Source of the DNA: Clostridiales bacterium
GTDB taxonomy: Bacteria > Bacillota > Clostridia > Christensenellales > CAG-138
DNA: 21,098 nucleotides
Reading direction: 5' to 3'
NCBI GenBank assembly: GCA_004558525.1
Contig: SFCQ01000022.1
Span: 1-21,098 of the forward strand
Made by a program: the position numbers and the translations under genes. The notes beneath the pieces were generated by a model. It saw only the letters and a program-made list of their open reading frames with translations, searched no databases and had not been told where the DNA came from. This document shows, piece after piece, positions 5,829-13,765 of this stretch (positions are counted from its first letter, which is position 1; the number at the start of each line of letters is the position of its first letter).

Positions 5829-7186
5829 CCCACATAAACGAGCATAAAAGAATACATCTTATCGGTATAGGCGGCTGCTCCATGAGCGGGCTTGCAAGCA
5901 TACTGAAAAACAGGGGCTGCTATGTGCAGGGCTCCGACAGGGCGGAATCCCCGTTCACCGGCAGGCTCAGGCAGCTTGACGTGCCTGTTTTTATTGGGCA
6001 TAGCGCCGATAACATAGGCGATTGCGACCTTATAATATACTCCGCCGCAATAAAGCCGGACAATGTTGAGCGCGTCGAGGCTGAAAGGCGCGGCATACCG
6101 CAGCTTGAAAGGAGCGTTGCCCTGGGCCAGCTTACGGAAGGGTATCCTGCCGTTATAGGCATAGCCGGCTGCCACGGCAAAACGACCATAACCAGCATGC
6201 TGGCGCTTATATGCGAGCAGGGCGGCCCGAACGCAACGGTGCATATAGGCGGCTTTGTGGATTTTCTAAACGGAGGGGTAAGGCTTGGCGCGCATGATAT
6301 GTTCATAACCGAGGCCTGCGAATATGTTGAAAGCTTCCTTACCCTAAGGCCTACCGTGGCGCTTATAAACAACATAGATAACGACCACCTTGATTATTAT
6401 GGCGACATGGAGCATATAGTCGCGGCCTTCAAAAAGTTTGCGGCGCTGCTGCCAGAAAACGGCCTGCTCATCGGCAACGGCGACGATTGCCGAGTGCGCG
6501 CGCTTATGGAAGGCCATGCCGGCAGGAAGCTCACCTACGGCATGAAGGACGCCGACTATGTTCCAGGCAATATAGTTTATGATGAAAACGGCTGCCCCGC
6601 CTTCGACGTTATGTTCAACGGCAAAAAGCTCTTTGACGTGCAGCTTCAGATACCGGGTGAACACAGCATAGTCAACTCGCTTGCGGCAGTAGCCGTAGCG
6701 CGGGATATGGGCGCGGGCGACGGCTGCATACGCGCAGCGCTGAACAGCTTCCGCAACACCAGGAGAAGGTTTGAGCTTTACGGCGAGAGGAACGGCGTAA
6801 AATACTATCATGATTACGGTCATCACCCTTCGGAGATAGCCGCAACCATGAGCGCCGCGTCAAAGATGAAGCACAACAGGCTTTTCTGCGTGTTCCAGTG
6901 CAACTCCTACACCCGGGCAAAGACGCTTTTCCTAAACGACGTCACCTGCTTCAACCTTGCTGACGAGACGCTTGTGCCGGACATATATCCCGGGCGCGAA
7001 AAGGACGACGGCTCCGTTCACGCCAGGGATATGGCGGACGCTATAAACAGGGGCGGAGGCCATGCCGTATATCTTGGCACATTTGAAAACATACGCGATT
7101 ATCTTGACGCGCACGCCTCGGCAGGCGACCTTGTCGTTACGATAGGCAGCGGGGACGTGTACATACAAACGAGGAAGCTGCTTTGA
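5825..7186 (+). CDS. murC: UDP-N-acetylmuramate--L-alanine ligase
   Basis: The product is a 453-aa cytoplasmic ATP-dependent ligase that adds L-Ala to UDP-MurNAc, the first amino acid of the peptidoglycan stem. The N-terminal Rossmann motif is HLIGIGGCSMSGLA (11-24). The ATP loop is GCHGKTT (115-121), where most MurC proteins have GTHGKTT. The central domain has EACEYVESFL and NIDNDHLDYY. The C-terminal domain has DYGHHPSE (330-337) and QCNSYTRAKTLF, close to the usual DYAHHP and QPHRYTR motifs. Length is normal for the family. The RBS AAGGGAG lies inside ispE, and the ATGA overlap suggests coupled translation. The Mur identity is firm; MurC rather than Mpl is preferred from length and motifs. 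Confidence 0.92.
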   Translation: MTHINEHKRIHLIGIGGCSMSGLASILKNRGCYVQGSDRAESPFTGRLRQLDVPVFIGHSADNIGDCDLIIYSAAIKPDNVERVEAERRGIPQLERSVALGQLTEGYPAVIGIAGCHGKTTITSMLALICEQGGPNATVHIGGFVDFLNGGVRLGAHDMFITEACEYVESFLTLRPTVALINNIDNDHLDYYGDMEHIVAAFKKFAALLPENGLLIGNGDDCRVRALMEGHAGRKLTYGMKDADYVPGNIVYDENGCPAFDVMFNGKKLFDVQLQIPGEHSIVNSLAAVAVARDMGAGDGCIRAALNSFRNTRRRFELYGERNGVKYYHDYGHHPSEIAATMSAASKMKHNRLFCVFQCNSYTRAKTLFLNDVTCFNLADETLVPDIYPGREKDDGSVHARDMADAINRGGGHAVYLGTFENIRDYLDAHASAGDLVVTIGSGDVYIQTRKLL

Positions 7187-7210
7187 TAGTATAACAGGGC
7201 TTACAAAAGC

Positions 7211-7239
7211 GCGCTTAACGCTATAGGCGTGATAAGCGC
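7211..7239 (+). repeat. Stem-loop before the membrane-protein RBS
   Basis: GCGCTTA-ACGC pairs with GCGT-TAAGCGC around TATAG, giving 11 pairs with a two-base bulge. No T-run follows, so it is not a simple terminator. It ends six bases before the GAAGGAGG of the next gene and could affect mRNA processing or stability. Confidence 0.5.
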
Positions 7240-7257
7240 AGCAAGAAGGAGGATCTA

Positions 7258-8475
7258 ATGAATAGTAACGAAAGCTTTTCCCAAATACCCATAAGGCCGC
7301 TCACCATGCGCGGTGTTTTCGGCATAAGCTGGGCGGTGGCGAAGCGGCGCTTCTGGAGCGCGGTAGCGTTTTCGCTTATAATGCTTCTGCTGATAAGCAT
7401 AGTCGTGTGCTTATGCATAACGCCTATGATAGTATCGATAGCCGGCGCTGTTGGTGCAGGCGCCGCGCCCGATGAGTACTCGGCCGGCGCAGCTGTAATA
7501 GGCTCCGTATTTATAAGCATATCTCTCATGCTTATCATCTTTGCAGCCATATCCATACTAATAAACCCAATATATGGCGGCACGCTTTACAGCGAGATGA
7601 CCCTGCGCGTATATGGGCAGGCTTCAACCCTCGGCACGCTTTTCAAGCGCTGTAAATACAGCTTTAAGCGCTTCTTCACGCTCAACCTCAGCCATATGGT
7701 AAGCCTTATGGTTGCTAACTCCGCCGTTTCGCTGGTGGAGTCGATGTTCTCAAGCGTGTTCCTGGTCGGCAGCATATTCTCTTCATTCGGCAGCCTTGTT
7801 GAGAGCGGCTATCTTGACGGGCTGGATTCCGCGATAGGCTCGGGCGACCCATCGGCAATCATAGACCTTTACGCCAATGTTCTGGCGGCGTTTATAGTGC
7901 CCCTGCTGATACTCAGCCTTATACGCTGGCTGCTCACCATATGCGCGCGCTCCCCGCTGTGCATGATATATCCCGTTGCAATAAACGAGGATAAAAGGCA
8001 TTTCAAGGCCGTCGGCAGGAGCCTTAAGCTCGGCTTTAAGCGCTACGGAAGGGTGTTCGCGGCTCAGCTCATATATTCGTTTGTAATGCTGCTCCTTCAG
8101 CTTGTGCTCGTCGGCCTTTTGGTGCTGGGCATGTTCCTGCTGCACGACGCCCTGCTCCAAAGCCCCGCTATCCTTATTGCGATATATGCCGTATATATCC
8201 CGCTGTCGCTCCTGCTTTCAAGCGTAAAGAGCTGCTTCTCCGCCGCGCTTGACACCGTGCTTTATTTTGACAGCGTATCACGCGAGCAGCCCGCCCCGGC
8301 CCAGAATGGCGCTCAGCCGGTGCAGCCGCCGGTATATCCTCAGCAGCCGCAGCAGAGCGTGCAGCCCATAAATCCATCATATGAGGATAACTCGGCGCCC
8401 GTAAAGCAGGACGATGAGCCGCTTTTCGTGCCGGCGGACGATGCTTATAATAACAACAACAGCGGCGAGCAGTAA
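7258..8475 (+). CDS. Polytopic membrane protein of unknown function
   Basis: The product is a 405-aa protein with an ATG five bases after GAAGGAGG. Six or so hydrophobic segments are visible, at about residues 38-65, 80-105, 143-172, 208-230, 267-300 and 304-328. The arrangement, with a long N-terminal membrane unit, the PIYGGTLYSE segment and a second pair of helices, resembles poorly characterised multi-pass families such as the DUF975-like proteins, but I cannot assign one. After the last helix comes a cytosolic-looking tail (about 338-405) rich in Pro and Gln, ending in an acidic/Asn stretch, which may be a protein-binding region. It follows murC by 71 bases, so an envelope role is possible by context only. 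Confidence 0.8.
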   Translation: MNSNESFSQIPIRPLTMRGVFGISWAVAKRRFWSAVAFSLIMLLLISIVVCLCITPMIVSIAGAVGAGAAPDEYSAGAAVIGSVFISISLMLIIFAAISILINPIYGGTLYSEMTLRVYGQASTLGTLFKRCKYSFKRFFTLNLSHMVSLMVANSAVSLVESMFSSVFLVGSIFSSFGSLVESGYLDGLDSAIGSGDPSAIIDLYANVLAAFIVPLLILSLIRWLLTICARSPLCMIYPVAINEDKRHFKAVGRSLKLGFKRYGRVFAAQLIYSFVMLLLQLVLVGLLVLGMFLLHDALLQSPAILIAIYAVYIPLSLLLSSVKSCFSAALDTVLYFDSVSREQPAPAQNGAQPVQPPVYPQQPQQSVQPINPSYEDNSAPVKQDDEPLFVPADDAYNNNNSGEQ

Positions 8476-8493
8476 CAGATAAGGAGAACAAGC

Positions 8494-8808
8494 ATGACTT
8501 ACGATGTTGACCTTAACGAGATGAAGGCATACATACTCAATAAATTCAATGTTGAGGGCGATTTTGACTTCCTTAAGGACGGGCTTATGGAAGAGCTGGT
8601 AGACGCCATGATGGCCATAGACCAAAACTACCTTGCAAAGCTTGGCGAGGATGACGATTATGACGACGACGATGCATACGACCTGCTTTATGAAGGGATG
8701 CAAAAAAAGTATCCGGAGCTTAAGATGTACGCGATGCGGCTTAGCGAGGATTATCTTGACTTTTCTGAAGAATACCTTGAATCCGTAGGCGCAATAGAAT
8801 GGGAGTAG
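8494..8808 (+). CDS. Small acidic protein of unknown function
   Basis: The product is 104 aa with an ATG seven bases after AAGGAG. It is strongly acidic, with an Asp-rich run at 52-63 flanked by helical segments. The start lies 18 bases after the membrane-protein stop, and its own stop is three bases before the next gene, so the three are probably one transcript. No domain is recognised. Confidence 0.82.
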   Translation: MTYDVDLNEMKAYILNKFNVEGDFDFLKDGLMEELVDAMMAIDQNYLAKLGEDDDYDDDDAYDLLYEGMQKKYPELKMYAMRLSEDYLDFSEEYLESVGAIEWE

Positions 8809-8811
8809 GGT

Positions 8812-9045
8812 ATGAAGATAGTAAACATAACAGAGCCCGGTAAATTCTTTAACGCAGTTGCCAAATGCGGCGGCCGAGTTGAGCTTGTTACCAGCGAGGG
8901 TGACAGGCTGAACCTTAAATCCACGCTTTGCCAGTATATTGCGCTTACTCAGATGTTTCAGGATTGCAGTATAGAAGTTGTTGAGCTTTGCCTTTCTGAT
9001 CCGGAGGATTTCAAAAAGCTTGACCCGTATATAGTAAAAAAATAA
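8812..9045 (+). CDS. Small conserved-looking protein of unknown function
   Basis: The product is 77 aa, starting three bases after the preceding stop; the RBS (GAGTAGGG) lies in the end of the previous gene. The opening MKIVNITEPGKFFNAVAKCGGRVELVTSEGDRLNL alternates strand and helix and resembles short clostridial hypothetical proteins I have seen in this form, but no function is known to me. It ends about 10 bases before a strong bidirectional terminator, so it is the last gene of the ispE-murC strand group. Confidence 0.8.
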   Translation: MKIVNITEPGKFFNAVAKCGGRVELVTSEGDRLNLKSTLCQYIALTQMFQDCSIEVVELCLSDPEDFKKLDPYIVKK

Positions 9046-9054
9046 ACTGCCTGT

Positions 9055-9087
9055 GTCAAAAAAGTGGCTCTCAGCCACTTTTTCGAC
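9055..9087. terminator. Dispersed palindrome copy 1, bidirectional terminator
   Basis: AAAAAGTGGCT and AGCCACTTTTT form an 11-bp stem around CTC, with T-runs on both strands. It separates the plus-strand gene ending at 9045 from copA ending at 9120 on the minus strand. It is one of four related copies (12961, 14432 and 20863). Confidence 0.85.
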
Positions 9088-9119
9088 GCTCTCTACGCTA
9101 TCGTGTTATTCCATATGCG

Positions 9120-9305
9120 CTACTCTACTTCATAGCCCGCCTCGGTTATAGCCTTGCGCGCCGCTTCCTCCGTCGCCGCGGAAAAGCTGGCCTGCTTTTT
9201 GGCAAGGTCCACGCTTATGTCCTTTGCGCCTATGGCCGCAAGCGCCTTCTCCACCGATTTCTGGCAATGCTGGCACATCATTCCGTTTACCCTAAGTGTA
9301 ATCAT
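9120..9305 (-). CDS. Candidate internal in-frame product: CopZ-like copper chaperone
   Basis: An ATG at 9305-9303, in frame within copA, is preceded by AAGGAGG (9320-9314) with an ideal eight-base spacer. It would give a free 61-aa heavy-metal-associated protein with the metal motif GMMCQHC. This is the normal size and fold pattern of CopZ, which delivers Cu(I) to the ATPase. Family knowledge supports the chaperone role. Production of a separate protein is inferred from the internal RBS; the same sequence is also the C-terminal domain of the long product. Confidence 0.6.
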   Translation of the reverse strand: MITLRVNGMMCQHCQKSVEKALAAIGAKDISVDLAKKQASFSAATEEAARKAITEAGYEVE

Positions 9306-11681
9306 ATTCTCATCCTCCTTAATATTGCTTACCTGTTTTGCCTGTTCAGGCTGCGCGCCCTCCGCGCCCGTATCAACGCCGGAGCCTGTTTTGCCATGCG
9401 CAGAATGCGGCTTGAGATATTTATGCGTTTTGCCCGGGTCGAAGCGCCGCAGCCGGAGCGCGTTTGTTACAACCGATACGCTACTTAGGCTCATCGCGGC
9501 GGCAGCTATCATCGGATTCAATAAAGGCCCGCCAAAAGCGTACAGCACGCCCGCGGCAACGGGTATGCCGAGCGTATTGTAGCCAAACGCCCAGAACAGG
9601 TTTTCTTTGATATTTGTCATTGCCGCCCTGCTGAGCCGCAGCGCGGACGCAACGCCCATAAGGTCGCCGCTCATAAGCACTATGTCGGCGGACTCTATGG
9701 CAACGTCGGCGCCTGCGCCTATGGCTATGCCCGTATCCGCCTTTACGAGCGCCGGAGCATCGTTCACGCCGTCGCCCACCATAGCCACAGTGTAGCCCTC
9801 CTGCTGCAGCTTTGCAACCTCGCTTGCTTTATCGCCCGGCAGCACCTCGCTCCTCACCTCGTCTATGCCGACTTTTTGGGCAACCGCCCTTGCGGTCAGG
9901 CTGCTGTCCCCCGTCAGCATAACGAGCTTTACGTTCATCTCCTTAAGCCGCTTCACTGCCTCGGCAGCGTCCGGCTTTATAGCGTCCGCCACGGCGAACA
10001 GCGCGCTCAGGGTGTTATCTACCGCCATGAATATGGGGGTTTTACCCTCCATGCTAAGCCTTATCGCGTCCTCCTCAAAGGGATTGGCAATATTATGCTG
10101 CTTCATAAGCCTTGCGCTGCCTATCATTATGCTTTTGCCGTTTATTGTGCAGTTAACGCCGTGTCCGGCGCTCGCCAAAAAGCCGTCCGCTTCAGCCAGG
10201 GCTATGCTTTTCGCCTCCGCTGCCTTCAATATGGCCTTTGCAAGCGGGTGCTCGCTCTGCTTTTCAGCCGACGCCGCCAGCATCAGCGCCTCGTTTTCAT
10301 CCAATCCGCCCTCCCGTGCCGAAAGCGTTACTATGTCCGTAAGCTCGGGCGCGCCTGTGGTAACGGTGCCTGTTTTGTCAAGCATAACGGCATTTACCTT
10401 GCCCGCCGTTTCAAGCGCTTCCCCACTTTTTACCAATATGCCAAGCTCGGCTCCGCGCCCCGCCGCTACCATTATGGCCGTCGGCGTGGCAAGGCCAAGC
10501 GCACAGGGGCAGGCTATTACCAGCACGGATATGAACACCCGCACCGCCAGCGCAAAATCGCCCGCGAATATAAGCCAAAGCAAAAACGCCAGTATGGCCG
10601 CCGCGCCCACCGCCGGCACAAAGTATGCAGCCACAGCATCCGCAAGCCTCGCTATGGGCGCCTTTGAGCCCTGCGCCTCCTCAACAAGATGCACTATCCT
10701 GCCAAGAGCCGTATCCGCCCCTACGCCTGTAGCCTCAAACATGACGGAGCCCTCGCCGTTTATTGTGCCTGCGTAAAGCGGGTCGCCTATGTCCTTATCA
10801 ACCGGCATACTCTCGCCTGTCAGCATAGCCTCGTTAACGCTTGTCCTGCCGCTCGTTATCGTGCCGTCAACGCTTACCCTTTCGCCGGGCCTTAGCACCA
10901 CAGTGTCGCCCGGCACCACTTGTTTTGCGCTAAGCTCTATCTCCTCGCCGTTCCTTATGACCCTTGCCGTATCCGGCGCAAGGCTCATAAGCTTTTTTAT
11001 AGCGTCCCCCGTGCGCCCCTTTGACAGGTTTTCAAGGTATTTTCCGAAGAGTATAAGCACTATTATCATGCCCGCCGATTCAAAGTAAAGCGAGTGCATG
11101 GCGTGCATGTCGCCCATAGCGATGCGTATTATGCCGTATATGCTGTACAGCACGGCGGCAAGCGTGGATACCGCTATGAGCGAATCCATATTCGGGCTTT
11201 TCAGCCACAGCGCCTTAAAGCCGGATTTATAGAAGTTCCTGCCGCATATGAGTACCGGCAGCGTCAGAACCAGCTCGGCTATGGCGTAGGCAAGCGGGTG
11301 ATATTCAGGATCCATAAATGCGGGCACGGCATGCTCAAGGCCCGATGTCATGGGCGCCATAGCTATGTAAAAAAGGGGTATGCCGAATATCGCCGCAATT
11401 ATCAGCCTTTTTTTCATGCCGGCCCTTTCGGCCTGCTTTTTTGCGGCCATTTCGGCCTTTGCGTTATCGGTAAGCTCAATGGGCGAATAGCCGGCGTCCT
11501 TTATGGCGCTTTTTATAAGCCTCTCGTCGGCTATGTCCGGATCGAACACTATATTTGCCCGCTCTGCCGCAAGATTGACGCTTGCGCTGTCAACGCCCTT
11601 TACGTTTTTCAGCGCGCGCTCCACCCTTGCCGCGCAGGCCGCGCAGCTCATGCCTCCTATTCCAAGCTCGTATCTCTTCAT
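9120..11681 (-). CDS. copA: Cu(I)-exporting P1B-type ATPase with extra C-terminal chaperone-like domain
   Basis: The product is an 853-aa membrane ATPase. Residues 1-72 form a heavy-metal-associated domain with GMSCAAC (10-16). The transmembrane core follows, with the TGES actuator motif (288-291), the CPC metal site (391-393), the DKTGT phosphorylation site (435-439), SEHP (486-489), GDGVND (636-641), and the YN and MSLSS motifs that mark the Cu(I) class. The usual end is LRLRRF near 747. A 45-residue polar linker then leads to a second heavy-metal domain (793-853, GMMCQHC), as if a copZ gene had been fused on. The start has GGAGG and a strong promoter. Export of cytosolic copper is the family role. 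Confidence 0.95.
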   Translation of the reverse strand: MKRYELGIGGMSCAACAARVERALKNVKGVDSASVNLAAERANIVFDPDIADERLIKSAIKDAGYSPIELTDNAKAEMAAKKQAERAGMKKRLIIAAIFGIPLFYIAMAPMTSGLEHAVPAFMDPEYHPLAYAIAELVLTLPVLICGRNFYKSGFKALWLKSPNMDSLIAVSTLAAVLYSIYGIIRIAMGDMHAMHSLYFESAGMIIVLILFGKYLENLSKGRTGDAIKKLMSLAPDTARVIRNGEEIELSAKQVVPGDTVVLRPGERVSVDGTITSGRTSVNEAMLTGESMPVDKDIGDPLYAGTINGEGSVMFEATGVGADTALGRIVHLVEEAQGSKAPIARLADAVAAYFVPAVGAAAILAFLLWLIFAGDFALAVRVFISVLVIACPCALGLATPTAIMVAAGRGAELGILVKSGEALETAGKVNAVMLDKTGTVTTGAPELTDIVTLSAREGGLDENEALMLAASAEKQSEHPLAKAILKAAEAKSIALAEADGFLASAGHGVNCTINGKSIMIGSARLMKQHNIANPFEEDAIRLSMEGKTPIFMAVDNTLSALFAVADAIKPDAAEAVKRLKEMNVKLVMLTGDSSLTARAVAQKVGIDEVRSEVLPGDKASEVAKLQQEGYTVAMVGDGVNDAPALVKADTGIAIGAGADVAIESADIVLMSGDLMGVASALRLSRAAMTNIKENLFWAFGYNTLGIPVAAGVLYAFGGPLLNPMIAAAAMSLSSVSVVTNALRLRRFDPGKTHKYLKPHSAHGKTGSGVDTGAEGAQPEQAKQVSNIKEDENMITLRVNGMMCQHCQKSVEKALAAIGAKDISVDLAKKQASFSAATEEAARKAITEAGYEVE

Positions 11682-11726
11682 GTTTTATTCCTCCGCCATG
11701 CGGTTATTTTGCGCTTCTACGCCGCA

Positions 11727-11755
11727 ATTATAACAAAGGCAACAGCAAGTTTCAA
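11727..11755 (-). promoter_or_regulatory. Promoter of copA
   Basis: On the minus strand TTGAAA (11755-11750) and TATAAT (11732-11727) are separated by 17 bases. Transcription would start about 40 bases before the copA ATG. I saw no CsoR-like or CopY-like operator by eye. Confidence 0.8.
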
Positions 11756-11810
11756 GGGCGTCCGAAGCTAAGTTTAATGAGTTTAACCATTGTTAATAAA
11801 AATCACAGTT

Positions 11811-11839
11811 TTGCAGCTCAGGGTTTTATTTTATATATG
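11811..11839 (+). promoter_or_regulatory. Possible promoter of the lipoprotein gene
   Basis: TTGCAG and TATATG are 17 bases apart, giving a leader of about 90 bases. The match is moderate, and other AT-rich candidates exist nearer the gene. Confidence 0.35.
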
Positions 11840-11933
11840 CTCTAATCACAGCAGCCGCCCGTGCTTTCACCTATATAACAGCTTCGGAATAGTATAGAGC
11901 AGCCTATCTTACTATTTTGATTTGGAGGTAACC

Positions 11934-12932
11934 ATGAAAAAGGCTGTATGTTTTGCAATGGTTCTCGCCATGCTCGCGCTTATGGCGCTTGGCGGCTGCA
12001 CGGCAGGTGAGAAGGAGCTTAGAAAGGTGAAGCTTAACGAGGTTACAAGAAGTGTTTTCTACGCCCCGCTCTACTGCGCAGTAACGCTCGGCTATTTTGA
12101 AAAGGAGGGCATGGAGGTAGAGATCGTCACAAGCGGCGGCAGCGACAAGAGCATGACGGCGCTTATATCCGGCGATGCGGACGTTGCGCTGATGGGTCCT
12201 GAAACCGGAATATACGTTGTGAACCAGGGGCTTGAGGGCCACCCCATGATAGTTGCGCAGATAACCAAGCGCGACGGCTCCTTCCTTGTCGGCAGGAATG
12301 AGGAGCCGGACTTTGACTGGGAAAACCTGAGGGGTTGCTCTATAGTTGGTGGTCGACCCGGAGGGATGCCTTTTATGACTCTTTGCTATGTGCTTAAAAG
12401 CCACGGCCTTGTTCCGGGCGAAGATGTTGAGGTCATAGACAACATACAGTTCCCGCTCATGGGCGGCGCCTTTGAAGGCGGCACGGGGGACTACGTTACG
12501 CTGTTTGAGCCCACGGCGAGCGAGTTTGCCTCCTCCGGCAGGGGGTACATAGTTGCAAACGTCGGCCTTGAAAGCGGCGAGGTGCCGTACACGACGATAA
12601 TGATGAGCCAAAACACGATAGACAACGAGCCCGAATTCGCACAAAGCTTTGTCAACGCCATATATGCCGCGCAGCAATGGGTGATGAGCGCATCTGACGA
12701 GGACGTTGCAAAGGCGATGCAGCCCTTCTTCCCTGATTCATCTATAGAAACGCTGGCAAGCGTAGCAAAAAGCTACCGCGCCACCGATAGCTGGATGTAT
12801 TCGCCCGCAATGAGCGAGGACGCCTTCAACAGATTGCAGGACATAATAGAGACCGCCGGAGAGCTTAGCCAAAGGGTAGAGTTTGCCGAGCTTGTAAACA
12901 ACACCTTTGCAGACAGGGCAATGGGAAAATGA
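11934..12932 (+). CDS. NMT1/THI5-like ABC substrate-binding lipoprotein
   Basis: The product is 332 aa from the ATG at 11934, five bases after GGAGG. A lipoprotein signal peptide is clear: MKK, a hydrophobic core, then LGGC with the lipidated Cys22. The mature part begins with EVTRSVFYAPLYCAVTLGYFEKEGMEVEI and ISGDADVALMGPE, the typical pattern of the SsuA/ThiY/NMT1 group that binds sulfonates, pyrimidine precursors of thiamine or other small molecules. The ligand cannot be told from sequence here. No permease or ATPase gene lies beside it, so it probably serves a transporter encoded elsewhere. A large palindromic terminator follows. Confidence 0.85.
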   Translation: MKKAVCFAMVLAMLALMALGGCTAGEKELRKVKLNEVTRSVFYAPLYCAVTLGYFEKEGMEVEIVTSGGSDKSMTALISGDADVALMGPETGIYVVNQGLEGHPMIVAQITKRDGSFLVGRNEEPDFDWENLRGCSIVGGRPGGMPFMTLCYVLKSHGLVPGEDVEVIDNIQFPLMGGAFEGGTGDYVTLFEPTASEFASSGRGYIVANVGLESGEVPYTTIMMSQNTIDNEPEFAQSFVNAIYAAQQWVMSASDEDVAKAMQPFFPDSSIETLASVAKSYRATDSWMYSPAMSEDAFNRLQDIIETAGELSQRVEFAELVNNTFADRAMGK

Positions 12933-12933
12933 T

Positions 12934-13020
12934 GGCATAAAAGGGGCTTTACCTCTTCACGTGTCGAAAAAGTGGCTCTCTGCCACTTTTTCGACACTCT
13001 CAAAGGGGTTTATGCCCCTT
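12934..13020. terminator. Nested bidirectional terminator with dispersed palindrome copy 2
   Basis: The core is a perfect 16-bp stem, GTGTCGAAAAAGTGGC (12961-12976) with GCCACTTTTTCGACAC (12982-12997). Outside it GGCATAAA (12934-12941) matches TTTATGCC (13009-13016), and AAGGGG / CCCCTT forms a further small hairpin. It separates two convergent genes. Confidence 0.85.
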
Positions 13021-13022
13021 GT

Positions 13023-13553
13023 TTACCGGCAAAAGCTTATAAACCCATCGGGATACAGCTCGTAATCCACCGCCGATTGCAGCACCCCAAGCTGATCCCG
13101 CCAGCAATTCATCCTTACGCCTGTTTTTTTGAAGCCAAGCTCCTCATATACATGCTGCGCCCTTTTGTTATTCAGGTTAGTATCCAACACTATTCTTTTG
13201 TAACCGTATTCATAAAAAAGCGAGCCTATGAGCATGCTCAGCAGCACCTTGCCCAGGCCCTTATCCTGCATCGAAAAATCGCATATCTTTATGCCTATCT
13301 CCGCAGTATCGCCGCCAACGCTCCTGTAGCTCGTCTCCCCTATGGGTGCGCCGTCTTTTTCCATTATCAGGCGTCTTCTTGTTTCATCGCTGTCCTGCTC
13401 AAGCGCGCTCGCTATCTCCTCTGCGCTCGTGCCAAGCCCGTTTGGAAAGCCCGCATGCGCCATCACCCTGCCGTCGTTCCACCATGCGGCAAGCTGCGCC
13501 GCGTCTTTAACTGCTGCGTTTCTTATTCTAAGGGTATTGTATTCAACAAGCAT
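13023..13553 (-). CDS. GNAT-family N-acetyltransferase (RimJ/RimL-like)
   Basis: The product is 176 aa, with its ATG seven bases after AAGGAG. The fold pattern is that of GNAT enzymes: LRIRNAAVKDAAQLAAWWND at the start, the beta-4 strand EIGIKI, then the acetyl-CoA loop DKGLGKVLLSMLI, and the C-terminal DTNLNNKRAQHVYEELGFKKTG that ends the RimJ/RimL group. These enzymes move acetyl groups from acetyl-CoA to amines; the substrate here is unknown. It is a single-gene transcript with a good promoter and a shared terminator. Confidence 0.9.
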   Translation of the reverse strand: MLVEYNTLRIRNAAVKDAAQLAAWWNDGRVMAHAGFPNGLGTSAEEIASALEQDSDETRRRLIMEKDGAPIGETSYRSVGGDTAEIGIKICDFSMQDKGLGKVLLSMLIGSLFYEYGYKRIVLDTNLNNKRAQHVYEELGFKKTGVRMNCWRDQLGVLQSAVDYELYPDGFISFCR

Positions 13554-13588
13554 ATTGTCTCTCCTTATAAGGAATCGAGTTCGTTTTG

Positions 13589-13617
13589 ATTCTAATTAAG
13601 TATGAAGCGGGTGTCAA
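13589..13617 (-). promoter_or_regulatory. Promoter of the GNAT gene
   Basis: On the minus strand a perfect TTGACA (13617-13612) and TAGAAT (13594-13589) are separated by 17 bases. The RBS downstream lies in the palindrome TCCTTATAAGGA (13562-13573). Confidence 0.85.
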
Positions 13618-13706
13618 TACCGCACAAAAAGCTATCCCGACATGCGCGATATATGGTAGCATCAGTTGACAAGGACGCAGAATCATCCCAAGCCGGCCTT
13701 TAGGGC

Positions 13707-13736
13707 TTGTATGCTCTTGTGAAATGATGGTACAAT
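13707..13736 (+). promoter_or_regulatory. Promoter of udk
   Basis: TTGTAT (13707-13712) and TACAAT (13731-13736) are 18 bases apart, and a TGG gives an extended -10. The predicted leader is about 23 bases and contains GGAGG. Confidence 0.65.
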
Positions 13737-13765
13737 AAGTCGAACACAAACGCGGAGGAACGGAT

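Noticed and set aside
9154..10776. Long plus-strand frames opposite copA (including one of about 300 codons)
   Set aside because: They are antisense shadows of a gene with complete P-type ATPase motifs, and they lack domains and RBSs.
11682..11933. CsoR, CopY or TPP-riboswitch element between copA and the lipoprotein
   Set aside because: I searched by eye for the known operator cores and thi-box motifs and did not find them. Only a small TTAAC/GTTAA inverted repeat near 11783-11796 is present.
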